Source: Simmondsia chinensis (taxonomy: Eukaryota > Streptophyta > Magnoliopsida > Caryophyllales > Simmondsiaceae). Taken from it: a stretch of 64,000 nucleotides of DNA. The notes below the pieces were generated by a model. That model saw only the letters and a program-made list of their open reading frames with translations. It did not search any database and was not told where the DNA came from. Shown piece by piece: positions 1 to 11,013 of this stretch. The DNA is taken from the NCBI GenBank assembly GCA_018398585.1, contig JAGTTD010000008.1, positions 7,886,501-7,950,500 on the forward strand. The letters run 5' to 3'. A program made the translations under genes and the position numbers. Position 1 is the stretch's first letter; the number at the start of each line of letters is the position of its first letter.

Positions 1-279
1 ATAATTAAACAATTAATTACTATTATGTTTATGTCTGCGATGGTCTTGGATACTGTTAGGGAGTCATATTGCCCCAGGCGACGTACACTTTCTTTTAGTA
101 GGGTGATATCCTTTGTTATTTTCTTGTTAAAATAATACTAATTTACATGTTGCATTATTCACCCAAAGAAGGGAGCATAATGGTGTGCCTAAACTCTTTA
201 TGATACAATGGTCGTTTAAAAGATTTATATCTATTGCTCATTGATGATTGCATTCTTTTGTTGAATAGTTTCTTTGCAT
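1..279. other. Left-edge sequence without a gene
   Basis: AT-rich sequence upstream of the Copia-1 gag remnant. I see no LTR end, primer binding site or coding frame. It does not resemble the Copia-1 3' LTR at 10527-10874, so the 5' LTR lies outside the window or has been lost. Confidence 0.5.
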
Positions 280-300
280 TGAATAATGTCAATACTACCT

Positions 301-876
301 TCAAAGTCCTGACTGGGCAAAACTCTAAGAAATGGAGAGAAGATCTTGAATTTTCCTTAGGGATTGCTCACTTGACCTAGCACTTTGCATTGATGCACCT
401 ACTGCCTTGGTTGATGAGGAAAAAGAATTTTATCAGCATTGGGAAATGTCTAATCATCTTGCTCTTATGGCAAAGAAAAGAACCATAGCTGAACATCTTA
501 TGAGAGGCTTACCTTGACTGAGAATGCAAAACAATTCCTAGATGTTGCAAGACAACGACAACAGGTGTCCAATAATGCTGAAACTGGAGACCCAATGAGT
601 AAGCTTATGGGTATGAAATACGATATACAGGGTGGTGTTAGAGGCTATATCCGAAAAATGGTCCACATCCAAACTAAAGTCAAATCTCGTAATGTGACCC
701 TTTCTGATTCCTTCATAGTTCATCACACTCTTAACAATTTACCCTCTAGTTTTTCCCAAATCAAGATTGCCTATAATATCCAAAAGGAAACCTGGTCTAT
801 CAACGATCTTATTACCCAGTGTGTTACAGAGAAAAACAAAGTCAAGAGTGAAAACCCTGACATCGCATTACTATTT
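301..876 (+). pseudogene. Copia-1 gag, N-terminal part, interrupted by LTR-N1
   Basis: The open piece from about 514 encodes a copia gag (UBN2-type) segment. It includes SKLMGMKYD, a YIRKMVH helix and SDSFIVHHTLNNLP, which match the usual gag pattern of a short-linker region followed by LSD-x-F-x-V-x-x-L-x-S-L-P. A stop just upstream (about 512-514) separates it from an earlier gag-like stretch (QHWEMSNHLALMAKK). The frame ends at the LTR-N1 insertion at 876/877, and the gag sequence resumes after 3550. Gag would form the particle that packages element RNA. This copy is dead. Confidence 0.8.
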
Positions 877-1457
877 TGATGCGGCCGCCATCTCGGCTAA
901 AGAAGCATTAGCCAAGAGAGGACGAGCTTGGCCAGCACAGGGCTGGAGAGAAGCCAAAGCCAGGCATAATGGCCGCGAAAGAGAAGAATAAGAGTACTTG
1001 GCGTCACCAAACCTTGGCGCCACCACTGGGAAGACGCGGTTTAACAAGGAAGCGTGAAGTTAGTTAGAATTATATAGAGTTTGATTAGGATTAAAATTAG
1101 TTTTTAAATTTTAGATTTAAGCTTTATTTATTTTAAAAGAGAGCATACGGATTGCGATCTCAACCGTTGATTCATATCACACGGATTGAGATCGCAATCA
1201 TTGATTAGATTTAAAATTTGAATTGAATTACTTTAGGGTTAAGAAACCCCTTCTATATAAAGAGAAGGGCACCTAAGGTTTAGTTAGTTGTTGAATTTCC
1301 ATAATTAAAATATGTTTTCCCTTGTTTCTCTGAATTCTTGAGCTGTGAAAAATATAATCTATCTTTCCCCTGTAATTTTTATTCAAGTTTAATAAAATAA
1401 AAGGGAAGGTTGTCATTTTTTTCCTATCCCCCTAATTATCCACGTCACGCTGCATCA
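877..1457 (+). repeat. LTR-N1 5' LTR
   Basis: 581 bp, begins TGATGCGGCC and ends GCTGCATCA. A TATA-like TCTATATAAAGAG lies near 1250-1262. Several differences from the 3' copy look like C-to-T or G-to-A changes, as expected from methylated cytosine decay. Confidence 0.9.
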
Positions 1458-1458
1458 G

Positions 1459-1471
1459 TTGGTATCAGAAC
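1459..1471 (+). promoter_or_regulatory. LTR-N1 primer binding site (tRNA-iMet type)
   Basis: TTGGTATCAGAAC follows one base after the 5' LTR. It matches the usual plant TGGTATCAGAGC site except near its end. This is where a tRNA would prime minus-strand DNA synthesis. Confidence 0.85.
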
Positions 1472-1499
1472 ACAGAACGCTTCCTAAACGATGGTCCCA

Positions 1500-2340
1500 A
1501 GATGTCAAAGGTACGCTACCATCAAGTACGTTCCTAACCGAGACCGACACGCTCAAACGGAACGGAGATTAGATGGTGTTTAGAAGAAACTTAGGCGAAT
1601 TGAGCATTGCTTGATTCAATTGGGGGCAAATCCTGACTTAGAGCCAGGAACCCAGCCCCAACGCCCATTAATACTGGGTGAAAAAATAAAAGATGAAGGA
1701 CAAGATCAAGAATTTGGCATCGGTTGCTGATCTATCGGACCCTGAGTCGAGACAGCATTGGTTCTTTATCGGGACCGCCAAAATTGAAGAACAGAGGGTG
1801 GACACCGACCTCCGTGATGAACTTCCGGAGTTTGCAGAAGAAGGAGAATCGATCTTTGAAGACTCACAGTCTCTTGGTTGGTCTTCTCCACATATTTGAT
1901 AAACCTATCTTTGACAAAGAGGAGGATTTGGATGAGGAAAGGAGTCGCTCGAGGAAAGCATATCCAGAAGAGTTGGAGTCTTATGTACCGTTAACAAGGG
2001 AAGAACAAAACCGGCTAAATTGGGAACCTTTACAAAGAGTAGAGCCTAATTTGGAGCACGAGTACATCATACGCCTAATGTAGATGTTACTAGTGATGAT
2101 CTACATCCGGACGAGACAGAAAAGCAGTTCTACTATACTAATGCCAACCAAGGATAGAACTTGGCGGGACCGTAACAACAGTGAAGCAACACAAGTGACA
2201 AGAGCAAAAGAGTTACCAGGAGTATGTACAAGTCCACAATGGAAGTGCCAATTACTGATAGAAGAGTTACTGGGACCGCCCTATTGCCGAGTAGAGTTCA
2301 CATCACCTGTACCATCTAAACCAAGAGAACCTTAGCGAGA
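1500..2340 (+). pseudogene. LTR-N1 gag-like remnant
   Basis: Near 1500-1640 the sequence reads 'gtacgctaccatc', then later 'ttgattcaattggggg'. It parallels the start of the Gypsy-1 coding region, so a gag origin is likely. Downstream are two overlapping short frames (1693-1899 and 1724-2083) and a third at 2084-2335. The 1724 frame ends in an acidic stretch (FDKEEDLDEERSRSRK, then PLTREEQNRLNW). No gag core or zinc knuckle is recognisable and the frames are broken. I treat it as decayed gag rather than a captured gene. Confidence 0.45.
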
Positions 2341-2950
2341 GCATACTAACAATAGATCCACCAACGAAATCAACATGTACCGTGAGTCTTCCTCACCTTT
2401 GGCAGATGTCTTGACAGGGATGGAGAGGCGAAGTCTAGGCATGAATACATATGGCTAGGAAAAATTGATCCCTATGCTCCGTCAACAAATTCGAGGGTGA
2501 ATTCCCTCAATCTGGGAGAGAATGAAGCAGCCACCAAATAGGCCTTCGCGGGTCAAGCCAAGGAAACTGGAAGTGTCTAGCATTAACAAGAACTAAACAC
2601 CAAGCATGATTGGGAAGAGGCAATCTGTGATCCATGATTGGCGGATTGCTTGGCAGCGCCATGGTTTAGGAATGGTTGGCGTTGGCAGATCAACTGGGGA
2701 AGAGGACACGAGTACATGGGCGGAAGCAGAACTGGGTTGGCTAAGCGAGAAGAAGCTACCGAGCATCCGATTATGGCGCATAGCTTGGCTGAGGAAGAAG
2801 GATACGAGTACCTGAGTCAGACCCTTCATGGCACTACCTCATATTGGGAGGTTTACTAGATCCATGTGCTTGGCCAATGAAGATTTTAGACTTGGCATGA
2901 CTGAAGTAACCGTGAAGACCCAGAGGCAAATTCGAGGGAAAATTCTCTCC

Positions 2951-2963
2951 AATCGGGAGAGGA
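2951..2963 (+). promoter_or_regulatory. LTR-N1 polypurine tract
   Basis: AATCGGGAGAGGA immediately precedes the 3' LTR and fits a plus-strand primer. A diverged copy of the same edge (AATCTGGGAGAGAATGAAGC) lies near 2507-2526. Confidence 0.75.
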
Positions 2964-3545
2964 TGATGCAGCCGCCATCTCGGCTAAAGAAGCATCAGCC
3001 AAGAGAAGACGAGCTTGGCGAGCACAGGGCTGGAGAGAAGCCGAAGCCAGGCTTAATGGCCGTGAAAGGGAAGAATAAGAGTACTTGGCATCATCAAACC
3101 TTGGCACCACCACTGGGAAGACGCGGTTTAACAAGGACGCGTGAAGTTAGTTAGATTTAGATAGAGTTTTATTAGGATTAGAATTAGTTTTTAAATTTTA
3201 GATTTAAGCTTTATTTATTCTAAAAGAGAGCACACGGATTGCGATCGCAACTGTTGATTCGTATCACGCGGATTGCGATCTCAATTGTTGATTTGATTTA
3301 AAATTTGAATTGAATTACTTTAGGGTTAAGAAACCCCTTCTATATAAAGAGAAGGGCACCTAGGATTTAGTTAGTTGTTGAATTTCCAAGAATAAAATAT
3401 ATTTTCCCTTGTTTCTCCGATGTCTCGGGCTGTGAGAAATAGAATCTATCTTTTTGCCTATAATTTTTATTAGAGTTTAATAAAATAACAGGGAAGGCCG
3501 TCATTTCCTTTCCATCCCCCAATTATTCGCCATCGCGCTGCATCA
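2964..3545 (+). repeat. LTR-N1 3' LTR
   Basis: 582 bp, begins TGATGCAGCC and ends GCTGCATCA, followed directly by the TATTT duplication. It is collinear with 877-1457. Confidence 0.9.
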
Positions 3546-3550
3546 TATTT

Positions 3551-4250
3551 ATTAACGCGAAACCAAATTTTGATAAGGCTAGCACCTCAAAGTCTAAGTT
3601 CCATGTGCCTAAGAAAGATAAGGATTTTAATAAGGGTGGTAAGGATCAGACTTATAATGTAAGAGGTACTAAAAATGCTGCCATTAAATTTAAAAAAATG
3701 TGTTACTTCTCCAAGAAAAGAGGTCACGAAAGGGTTGAATGCACTAAGTTCCATTCTTGGCTAATGAAAAGGAAAGCAAAACAAGGTAACTCACTAGTTT
3801 ATGTTTGTTTAGAATCTAATTCAATTGATGTGCCATCAAAAATTTGATGGATTCACAGTAGTGTAACTATTCACGTTGCTACAACTTTGCAGGGATTCAA
3901 AAACAAACAAAGACCAAGTGAGTTAGAGTCCAGGATTAATGTTGGGAATAATGTCGCTATTGAGGTCAAGTTTACAGGGTTTGTTAGTCTACTTTTAGAT
4001 TTAGGTTTTGAACTTGTTTTGGAAAATATTTTCTACCTTCTCGTAGGCGAAATTTTGTTTCTATTTATGCTTTGGACAAGTTTGGTTATGGTTTTAATGT
4101 TAGCAATGGCAAAGTACAATTATCTTTGAATTCTAAATTTGTCGGTGAATGTGCTTTGTCAAATGGCTTGTACAAATTGTTTTTATCATTAGATAATTAT
4201 TGTGACTTTTTAGTGTTAAAAAATGTACCTCTAAAAGAAGCTTAATAAAA
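3551..4250 (+). pseudogene. Copia-1 gag C-terminus and protease region
   Basis: After LTR-N1 the Copia-1 gag continues through a basic stretch to a zinc-knuckle remnant, CYFSKKRGHERVEC (about 3700-3743). The second cysteine of the usual C-x2-C-x4-H-x4-C is serine here, so zinc binding is probably lost. The next stretch ends at a stop at 3846. Past it, the region that should hold the protease DSG site reads as IHSSVTIHVA-like, without a clean active site. A further frame (3887-4129) continues the protease/linker region. Confidence 0.7.
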
Positions 4251-4259
4251 GAGACTTCT

Positions 4260-5340
4260 TCTCTGCTATGGCATAAAAGACTAGGACATATTTCTAAAGG
4301 GAGAGTCCAAAGACTTATAAAACATCACATGTTACCAAATCTTAATTTTCGATGATCTTGGAACTTGTATTGGGTGCATCAGGGGTAAACAAACAAAAAT
4401 TAAACACGAAGGCCACCCATAGCTTTGACCTTTTAGAAGTGATACATACAGATATAAGTGGACCTCATTCTGTTACACTGTATGGTAACAAATATTATGC
4501 CACGTTTATTGATGACTTCTCTTGTTATGGATACCTGTATTTTAATAAAGAAAAATCTAAAGCTATTGAAAATTTTAAAATTTTCAAAATTGAGGTAGTA
4601 AAATTATTGGGGGAGGTTATCAAAATTGTAAGATATGACCATAGAGGTGAGTACTATGGCTGACATGATACCCATTGGGCAGCTATATGGGACCGTTTGT
4701 CAACTACTTGCAAGATTGTGGGATTGTTTCCCAATATACCATGCCTGGTAACCCTGAACAAAATAGCATGGCAGAAAGGTGAAATGGCATATTTAAAGAT
4801 ATCATGAGAAGCATGATGAGTGTTACTAATTTGTCTTAGTACCGTTCGGGGGAAGTCATTTTCATGTTTGTGGTCGCCTTGCTAAGGTAATGATTTATAA
4901 TCTAAGCGAGAAAAGAATTGACCCTGTAACCACCCATTGATACTTCATTGGGTAACCTAAACACTCTAAGGGATACAAGTTTTATTGTCTTAGACGTGGT
5001 ACTGGGATTACGGAACCATAGACAGCGAAATTTTTTGAGTTAATCAATCTCTGAGAATGATAGTAGCAAAATTGTTAATTTTCTATTACCGATAGGTAAT
5101 CAAACCATTGCTCTTGTTCCTACAAGGAAACAAGTTTTAGGAGAGCCAAATGTAACTGAATAACAGGTTGTAGTCAATCAAGAGCCAGTTGTCAATAATG
5201 TAGAGCCTCATAAACCTACTGAAGAAATGCATTTGAGAAGGTCTACAAGATAAAGAAGACCAGCAATATCCGACAATTATATAGTATACTTAGGTGAGGG
5301 TGACTGTGATCCTAGACAAGTGATTGATCCTATTACATAT
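4260..5340 (+). pseudogene. Copia-1 integrase remnant
   Basis: A GAG-pre-integrase motif, LWHKRLGHISKGRVQRL, is readable near 4267-4320. The catalytic core follows at 4352-4663 with VIHTDISGP (first Asp), YYATFIDDFS and YDHRGEYYG. The last replaces the usual SDRGGEY context. The region near 4760-4800 keeps a SMAER-like motif around the expected Glu but has stops. Integrase would insert element DNA into the host genome. Several stops and shifts make this copy inactive. The 5040-5340 part is the variable linker before RT. Confidence 0.8.
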
Positions 5341-5370
5341 CGTTAAGCCGTTAATGGAATTCAATCTGAC

Positions 5371-6045
5371 ATGTGGATTAATGCTATGCTAGATGAAATG
5401 CAGCCTATGAATGATAATGGAGTTTGGGAACTCGTTGAACTTCCAGAAGGCCATAAGCCTATTGATTGTAAATCGGTTTTTAAGGCTAAAAGAGATTATG
5501 TAAGGAAGATTGAACCTTTAAAAGCAAGACTAGTTGCAAAAGGCTTCACTAAATGAGAAGGCATAGATTATAAAGAAAGTTCTCACCTGTTTTTACTAAA
5601 GATTCATTCAGGATCATAATGGCTTTTGTAGCACATTTTGGTCAGATGGATGTAAAAATGGCTTTCTTAAATGGTGATTAGTTTGAAGAAGTCTATATGA
5701 ATCAACATGAAGGTTTCAGTGAGGTTGGATGGAAAATATGGTTTATATGCTTACAAAGTCCATTTATGGTTTCAAACAAGCTTCAAGAAAGTACTTAAAA
5801 TTTTATGAGAATGTGACTTCTTTTGGTTTAAAATTTGATGAGAATGTGACTTCTTTTGGTTTTCATGAAAATAAAGTACGCCTCAAACTTAGTGGGAGCA
5901 AATTTATTTTCCTCACTTTGTATGTTGATGACATCTTGCTAGCTGCGAATGATTTAAGAATGCTTTGTGAAACTAAGCAACACTTCTCTAAGAATTTTGA
6001 TATGAAGGATCTTAGAGACGCATCTTATATTCTTGGCATCTAGAT
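5371..6045 (+). pseudogene. Copia-1 reverse transcriptase remnant
   Basis: The first frame (5371-5556) holds the start of the copia RT domain: WELVELPEGHKPIDCKSVFK and LKARLVAKGFTK. A stop and a shift follow. QMDVKMAFLNGD is readable around 5645-5680, and the 5729-6043 frame contains the catalytic YVDDILLAAND motif. A short internal duplication is also visible: ENVTSFGLKFDENVTSFGF. The enzyme would copy element RNA into DNA. This copy is broken by at least three stops or shifts. Confidence 0.85.
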
Positions 6046-6790
6046 AAATTAAGATAGGTCTCGTGGAATTTTGGGCTTATTGCAAAAGGCTTATATTGAT
6101 CAAGTGCTTAAAAGATTTAATGTGCAGGATTGTAGGGCTTGTGATGCTCCTGTTATAAAAGGAGGTCGACTTCTATGCAGCAATGTTCTCATTGTGAAGT
6201 GTTGTTGGAAACTTGATGCATGCACAAGTGTGCACTTGGCCAGGTATACCTTTTGCAATGGGAGGTCTCGGTCGGTATCATTAAATCCTGGAAGAGATCA
6301 TTGGGTTGCAGCTAAAAAGGTGATGAGATACTTACAAATGACAAAGGATTACATGCTTATTTATCGAAAGGTGGACCATCTAGAGTTACATGGGTATGAA
6401 GGCTTTGATTATGCTGAGTGTTCAGATGATCACAAATCCACTTCTAGTTATGTCTTCACGTTAACTAGAGGACCTGTGTCCTGGAAGAGTGTTAGGCAAC
6501 ATCTTACAACCTCATCTACCATGCAGGCAGAATTTAAAGTTTGTTATGAAGCATCAACACAAGCTATGCCGCTTAAAAACCTCATTCGTGGTTTGAGGAT
6601 AGTGGATTCTATAGGTAGGTCTATCACCATCTATTGTGATAATAGAGCTGCAGTTTTGTTCACCAAGAATAATGAGAGCACTGGAGCTTGCAAACATATG
6701 GACGTCAAATTCTTAGTAGTCAGAGATTTTGTGAAGAGTGTAGACATTTAGATAGACGAGATTAATACTGATGCGATGCTGGCTGATCCA
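6046..6790 (+). pseudogene. Copia-1 RNase H and C-terminus
   Basis: The frame 6071-6751 (226 aa) follows the RT after a stop at about 6043. It starts with GLLQKAYIDQVLKRFN, the usual connection helix. It then carries the RNase H pattern YAECSDDHKSTSSYVF, SWKSVRQ and TIYCDNRAAVLF, and ends with a KHMDVKF-type terminus. One segment (about 6160-6270) departs from the family pattern, suggesting paired small frameshifts. RNase H would remove the RNA strand after copying. Confidence 0.8.
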
Positions 6791-7498
6791 CTGACCACGG
6801 GTGTTAGACCCATAGTCTTCATGAGGTATGTTGAGAATATGGGCATCTTGGAGTCTTTCGGTGCCATGGTTGAATGGGAACTTTGGTTTATTATGTATTT
6901 TGATTTCATTTTCTTCCTTATCATATGACTCTATATCTTTTACGTGTTTTTTTTTTTTTTTATGCAGTGACAAAATGTTTTGATAACATATTTTGTTATT
7001 ATCGATGGACATTTTGTTGTTCTTATGACTGATATGTTTTGACATTGGTATCATTTAGCTTGACATCTGAAATTTTCAAGTATTGGAATCCATTTATCTT
7101 CCTCTTAGCTTATTGACAGCCAATCTTGTCAGTAATTACATTATCGATTTCTCTGGCATTTGAAAGCTATTTCATGAAGAATTGTCTTGAGGACGGACAA
7201 TGAAAGTGCACATGTAGATCACTTGTTGGTGCAACTTTCTTGCTACACTACCACATGATGATCCACATCAATTAGGTCATCGACGTCAGTGATCATGGAA
7301 GGTCTTGTGGTCAAAAATAACACTATGATCGCTATGGTTCAATGCTTGGTAATCTTGTTGGACTGGATTCTTTTCAAGGTATTGTCTTGTAAATCAGAAT
7401 TTTTAAAATTGTAGCCACATTTTGTACTATCGTTTAGCCTATCGCATACTTTTTATACGTAATTTGTTTTAAGAAAATGAAGCAAATAATTAATATTA
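6791..7498 (+). other. Copia-1 3' non-coding region
   Basis: Sequence between the end of RNase H and hAT-1. It has a T-rich run near 6950. No other coding domain is visible. Confidence 0.6.
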
Positions 7499-7506
7499 CC
7501 CAAGTG

Positions 7507-7525
7507 TAGAGGTGGCCACGGGCCG
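7507..7525 (+). repeat. hAT-1 left TIR
   Basis: TAGAGGTGGCCACGGGCCG, paired with the right end at 10494-10512. It differs mainly by one base near the tip and a one-base indel. Confidence 0.9.
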
Positions 7526-7882
7526 GGCCGGGCCGAGCCTGGAGGGCTCCAGGGCCAGACCCGAGCCGGGCCGGGCCCGGGTTGGCCCGCTTTTCGTCAG
7601 CTTTAAAAAAAAAAGCAAAATTTAAATAATACAAAGTCGTTTTGTACTAAAATTATTAGAATTCATTGATAAATAATATGAGATACAAATACATTTTATC
7701 CCAAACACTAATAATGCTAAATATATGTAATAAAATAAAATATACAATAAGTAATAGTAAATAATGGTAAATAAATAATGTAACAAGTACAAATACAATG
7801 CAGTTGGAGCCTAATATTTAAAAGTACAAATTAGTTTATCAAAAAATACGAAGTAAATAATTGACATACAAAAGTGTTGATA

Positions 7883-10105
7883 TCAGTCGCATAGGGGGGT
7901 TGTTGTGCCATCGTTTGACATATCGGTGGTGCGGTCGTCTTCTTCATCGCTCGATGAATCCAACCTCATTTTCTGTTGATTCCTTGCCTCAGCTAGCAAC
8001 CAATCCTTCAAGCACACGGACATCTCCAAGCTTGACGGTGATAGCTTCGCCCTCTTCGTTCCAAGCAACCTGCCCCCAAGGCTGAAAGCATATTCCGATG
8101 CTACTGAAGACACTAGACAACTTAGTATATCACGTGCCATGGTGGAAAGCACGGGATATTGGGCTTGGTTTGTGTTCCACCATGGTAAAAGGTCAAAATG
8201 CGGGTTGGCCCGCGTCACGAAAATATGGAGCAACGGTGTCCGTAAAGAATAATCTAGCTCGTCACATGACATGGGGGCTACTGTGGGCGTAAATTACTCC
8301 AACAGCTTCCGCGAATATGACGTGTGTGGACCACTTCCACTAGATGTGGAAGATCCTACTGCAGTAGTACTAAGATATGAATTATTGGACGCTAATTTTC
8401 GGGAATAATGGAAAAATAAATTGTGCAAGTCGTTATCGACTTCGGCAATGAAAGTGTCAATATTGAGACTAGGATACAAATATTTGAAAAAATGTTGGAA
8501 AAACAAGTTTAAACCCCCACTTTTACAACGAGGATCTAAAATAGTTGCTAAACAGTATGTAAGGAGTAGTTCAGAATAATAATTATCAAACTTTTCTTTC
8601 ATTGCCTTAATCGATTCGAACAAAATGGGGTTGGATTCATTACCCGCCATCCAATTTACAATATCAAGCAATCTTGATATTGCTTGAGACATGGTCGGAT
8701 AGTAGCAACCCGAAAAAAATGTCGTGGCCTCTTTAAACATGTAAGAAAATTTACAAATTTCATCGATTGTCTCCCAATGTATATCATTCAGGTTGTAATC
8801 GCTCCATTCTGAACGATTGTCCTGTGAGAATTCTATCAGAACTTCTTTATATGGTAGAATGCGCTCTAACATTTCTACTATAGACGACCACCTAGTTTGG
8901 GAGTGTAGTTTGAATTGTTTATATTCCATGCCATGCAACCTACATAAATTTCTAAATCTTCTTTTTCTAGTGCCGAATGATTTAATAGATATTATTACGG
9001 ATCTTAAGGTGTTAAGGGATGCGTTTACTAGCTCTAAACTATCCATTACCATTAAATGTAAAATGTGACAAATGCAACGAAGATGGAAACACTTCCCACC
9101 TAACATGGGTCTCATGTGCCTAATAAAATGTGTAACGGATGCAGTGTTACTGGTAGCATTGTCGAACGTAATACTAAAGATACGTTGCTCTATGCCCCAG
9201 TCGCGGACTGCCGACGTAATCATACCCGTAATTATCTCGGCAGTGTGGGGGTAATCTAAATAACCAAAGTGAATTATTCTCTTTTGGAGGATGTAGGAGT
9301 CATCGATCCAGTGTGCCCTTATGCACATATAAGGCACACAGGGTTTCGACCTCCATGTGTCTGACGTCAACGAGAACATGCTCGTGTTCGTCGCAAAAAG
9401 TGTTAAGACATCAGCTTTCATCCTGTGGTACTCCGTAAAAGCGTCTCGCTTTACTGTGTTCCGAGGAACCCTCACAATGGCAGGGTTCACCCATTTTTGG
9501 AGGTAGTCGACGAAATATTGGTCTTCGCTGGCATTGAAAGGCCTTTCACCCAAAATTATATATTTAGCTAGCCCCTTTTGGCTGCCCTCTTGAGAGAACC
9601 TAAAATTAGCAAGTGCACTGGTCACTTGCTGTACTAGACGTTGTTGGCTCTTATCTGGGCATTGCTCGGGGTGTCACCTAAGTATATGTCAGCTTCATGT
9701 GCCTGTCCCACTGCCAGGTTGATGGCTAAAAGACCTAAGTGGGTCACATAATTTATAAGTTGCTTTATTAGTTGTCTTAATAAGGGTAAAGTGATTCCAT
9801 ACCCTACTAGTTGTACGCCTACTAGTAGAGGTGCTACTTTCAGGCTGAGCTGCGGTGGTGGGCGTGGGTTCCTCATCAGTTTGTGAGTCTCCACCCCCAC
9901 CACCCGGCTCATGATAATATTGTTGTTGTTCAAATTCCCAATTTATGCTATCATCGGTGTATGGGAGTGATGAGTCTGGTTGTATAAAAGCTTGTTCTTC
10001 CGTATTAAGTTCGACAATTCTACTCCTTTTAGGGATTCTGGGTGGCCGAGAAGAGCTAGAACTAGCACGACTAGCTCCAGAGGATGATAAAGAGTTATGT
10101 GCCAT
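7883..10105 (-). pseudogene. hAT-1 transposase (BED zinc finger, hAT core, dimerisation domain), broken
   Basis: The coding order on the - strand is as follows. 10105-9695 has a Ser-rich start, an acidic/Thr-rich linker and the start of a BED zinc finger (VWNHFTLIKTTNKATYKLCDP). One of its cysteines has become Tyr. The frame shifts into 9933-9634. Then 9625-8294 (443 aa) is the RNase H-like hAT core, with FSLTSDTWRSKP and a CHILHLMVMD segment. Finally 8272-7883 has the dimerisation region (FDLLPWWNTNQAQYPVLSTMARDIL, SSVASEYAFSLGGR). The protein would cut and paste the element. A frameshift in the N-terminal part and a break at about 8294 make this copy inactive. It is collinear with the hAT-2 protein. 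Confidence 0.88.
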
Positions 10106-10493
10106 ATTAGTACAAGTGATTAGTATTTATAAAATGCAAGTTGTAATGCAAATTAAATAACTAAAAATACGAACCAAATAAAATGACGATGCTAAAATTA
10201 CCGAAATGAGAGAATAATGAAATTCGAACTTCAGGCAAATACTTTATGAACTTCGAACTTTAGAGCACAATGTTGCAATTAACAAAGTTGAAGAAGATGA
10301 GAGATGATGAATGTATAGACAAAGAAGAGAGGATTGAAGATTTGGTGAGGAAATGGGTTGGGGAAGATTAGGTATTTATAGGAAAAAAATATAAATTTAA
10401 TTTTTAATTAGGAGGAGGGGGAGCAACGGCTACCCCTTCCTCCAAAAGGGCCGTTGCTCCAACGGCTCCCGGGCCCGGGCCAGAACCGAGCCC

Positions 10494-10512
10494 GGCCCGT
10501 TGGCCACCTTTA
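10494..10512 (-). repeat. hAT-1 right TIR
   Basis: Complement reads TAAAGGTGGCCAACGGGCC. It is followed by the second CCCAAGTG copy. Confidence 0.9.
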
Positions 10513-10526
10513 CCCAAGTGGGAGAT

Positions 10527-10874
10527 TGTTGGAATATTTCTCTTAATATGGGCTTCTGTAAATTATATTTCGATTTCGACAAAATAAATTAATAGGCTGA
10601 ATATCTAGTTCACAAATGGATTGTGTGATCACAGTGGATTAGATCTATCTCATTAATTTTATTATGGATGTTATTTATTGTATGCCAATAAAACTGACAA
10701 AGCCTTTTGTTGGGGGGCAAGTCACATTATTATAAATGGGAAAGGCTAGGTCTCCTCTACTCTCTATCTAGGGTATATTGTTTCCATAGAAGGAACTATG
10801 TTGTAGAGAGAGGGAAATGGAGATCTAGCCATATTTTCTCGCTTGTCAAATGTTCTATAAGTTATGGCTCAACA
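10527..10874 (+). repeat. Copia-1 3' LTR
   Basis: It begins TGTTGGAATATT directly after the tract GTGGGAGAT and is read to CTCAACA at 10874, an inverted match to TGTTG. A TATAAAT box lies near 10731. The start is firm. The end is the most likely of several CA positions because no second copy is available for comparison. Confidence 0.7.
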
Positions 10875-11013
10875 AGGTGTGTATTCTTTTGTATTTAGTT
10901 TATGTATATTTTGTTATAAATTCATGTATATTGAAATATTGTCTTACAAAATTGTCTCCAATCCTAAGACTTCTAATAAGAATTTTTTGATCTGTCTCAG
11001 ACGAAAGGCAAGG

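Larger units (their letters stand above)
877..3545 (+). mobile_element. LTR-N1: non-autonomous gypsy-type LTR element
   Basis: The element has two direct LTRs (877-1457 and 2964-3545) starting TGATGC and ending GCATCA. A perfect 5-bp duplication, TATTT, sits at 872-876 and 3546-3550. An initiator-Met-type PBS follows the 5' LTR and a purine tract precedes the 3' LTR. The internal 1.5 kb has no protease, RT, RNase H or integrase. Its beginning resembles the gag start of Gypsy-1 (29100-29230). The two LTRs differ at roughly one base in ten to fifteen by eye. It lies inside Copia-1 gag, so it is younger than that element. Confidence 0.92.
7507..10512 (-). mobile_element. hAT-1: Dart/Ac-like hAT DNA transposon
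   Basis: The terminal inverted repeats are TAGAGGTGGCCACGGGCC on the left and TAAAGGTGGCCAACGGGCC as the complement of the right end. A perfect 8-bp duplication, CCCAAGTG, flanks it (7499-7506 and 10513-10520). Eight-bp duplications and these ends fit the hAT superfamily, and the ends resemble the rice Dart/nDart type. Both subterminal regions are rich in GGGCC. It carries one broken transposase gene on the - strand. It is 3.0 kb long and lies inside Copia-1, 14 bp before that element's 3' LTR. Confidence 0.95.
280..10874 (+). mobile_element. Copia-1: old, decayed Ty1/copia retrotransposon
   Basis: The remnants occur in Ty1/copia order: gag, protease region, integrase, reverse transcriptase, RNase H, then one LTR. 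The integrase-before-RT order defines the superfamily. Every reading frame has stops or frameshifts, so this copy cannot encode its proteins. It is split by LTR-N1 (877-3545) in gag and by hAT-1 (7507-10512), which landed just before the purine tract. The tract AAGTGGGAGAT next to TGTTGG at 10527 marks the 3' LTR. The 5' LTR is not visible. It is the oldest layer of this part of the window. Confidence 0.9.

Noticed and set aside
7434..7634. Short - strand frame at the left end of hAT-1
   Set aside because: Its Gly/Pro/Ala-rich content comes from the GGGCC-rich terminal repeat and it crosses the insertion boundary.
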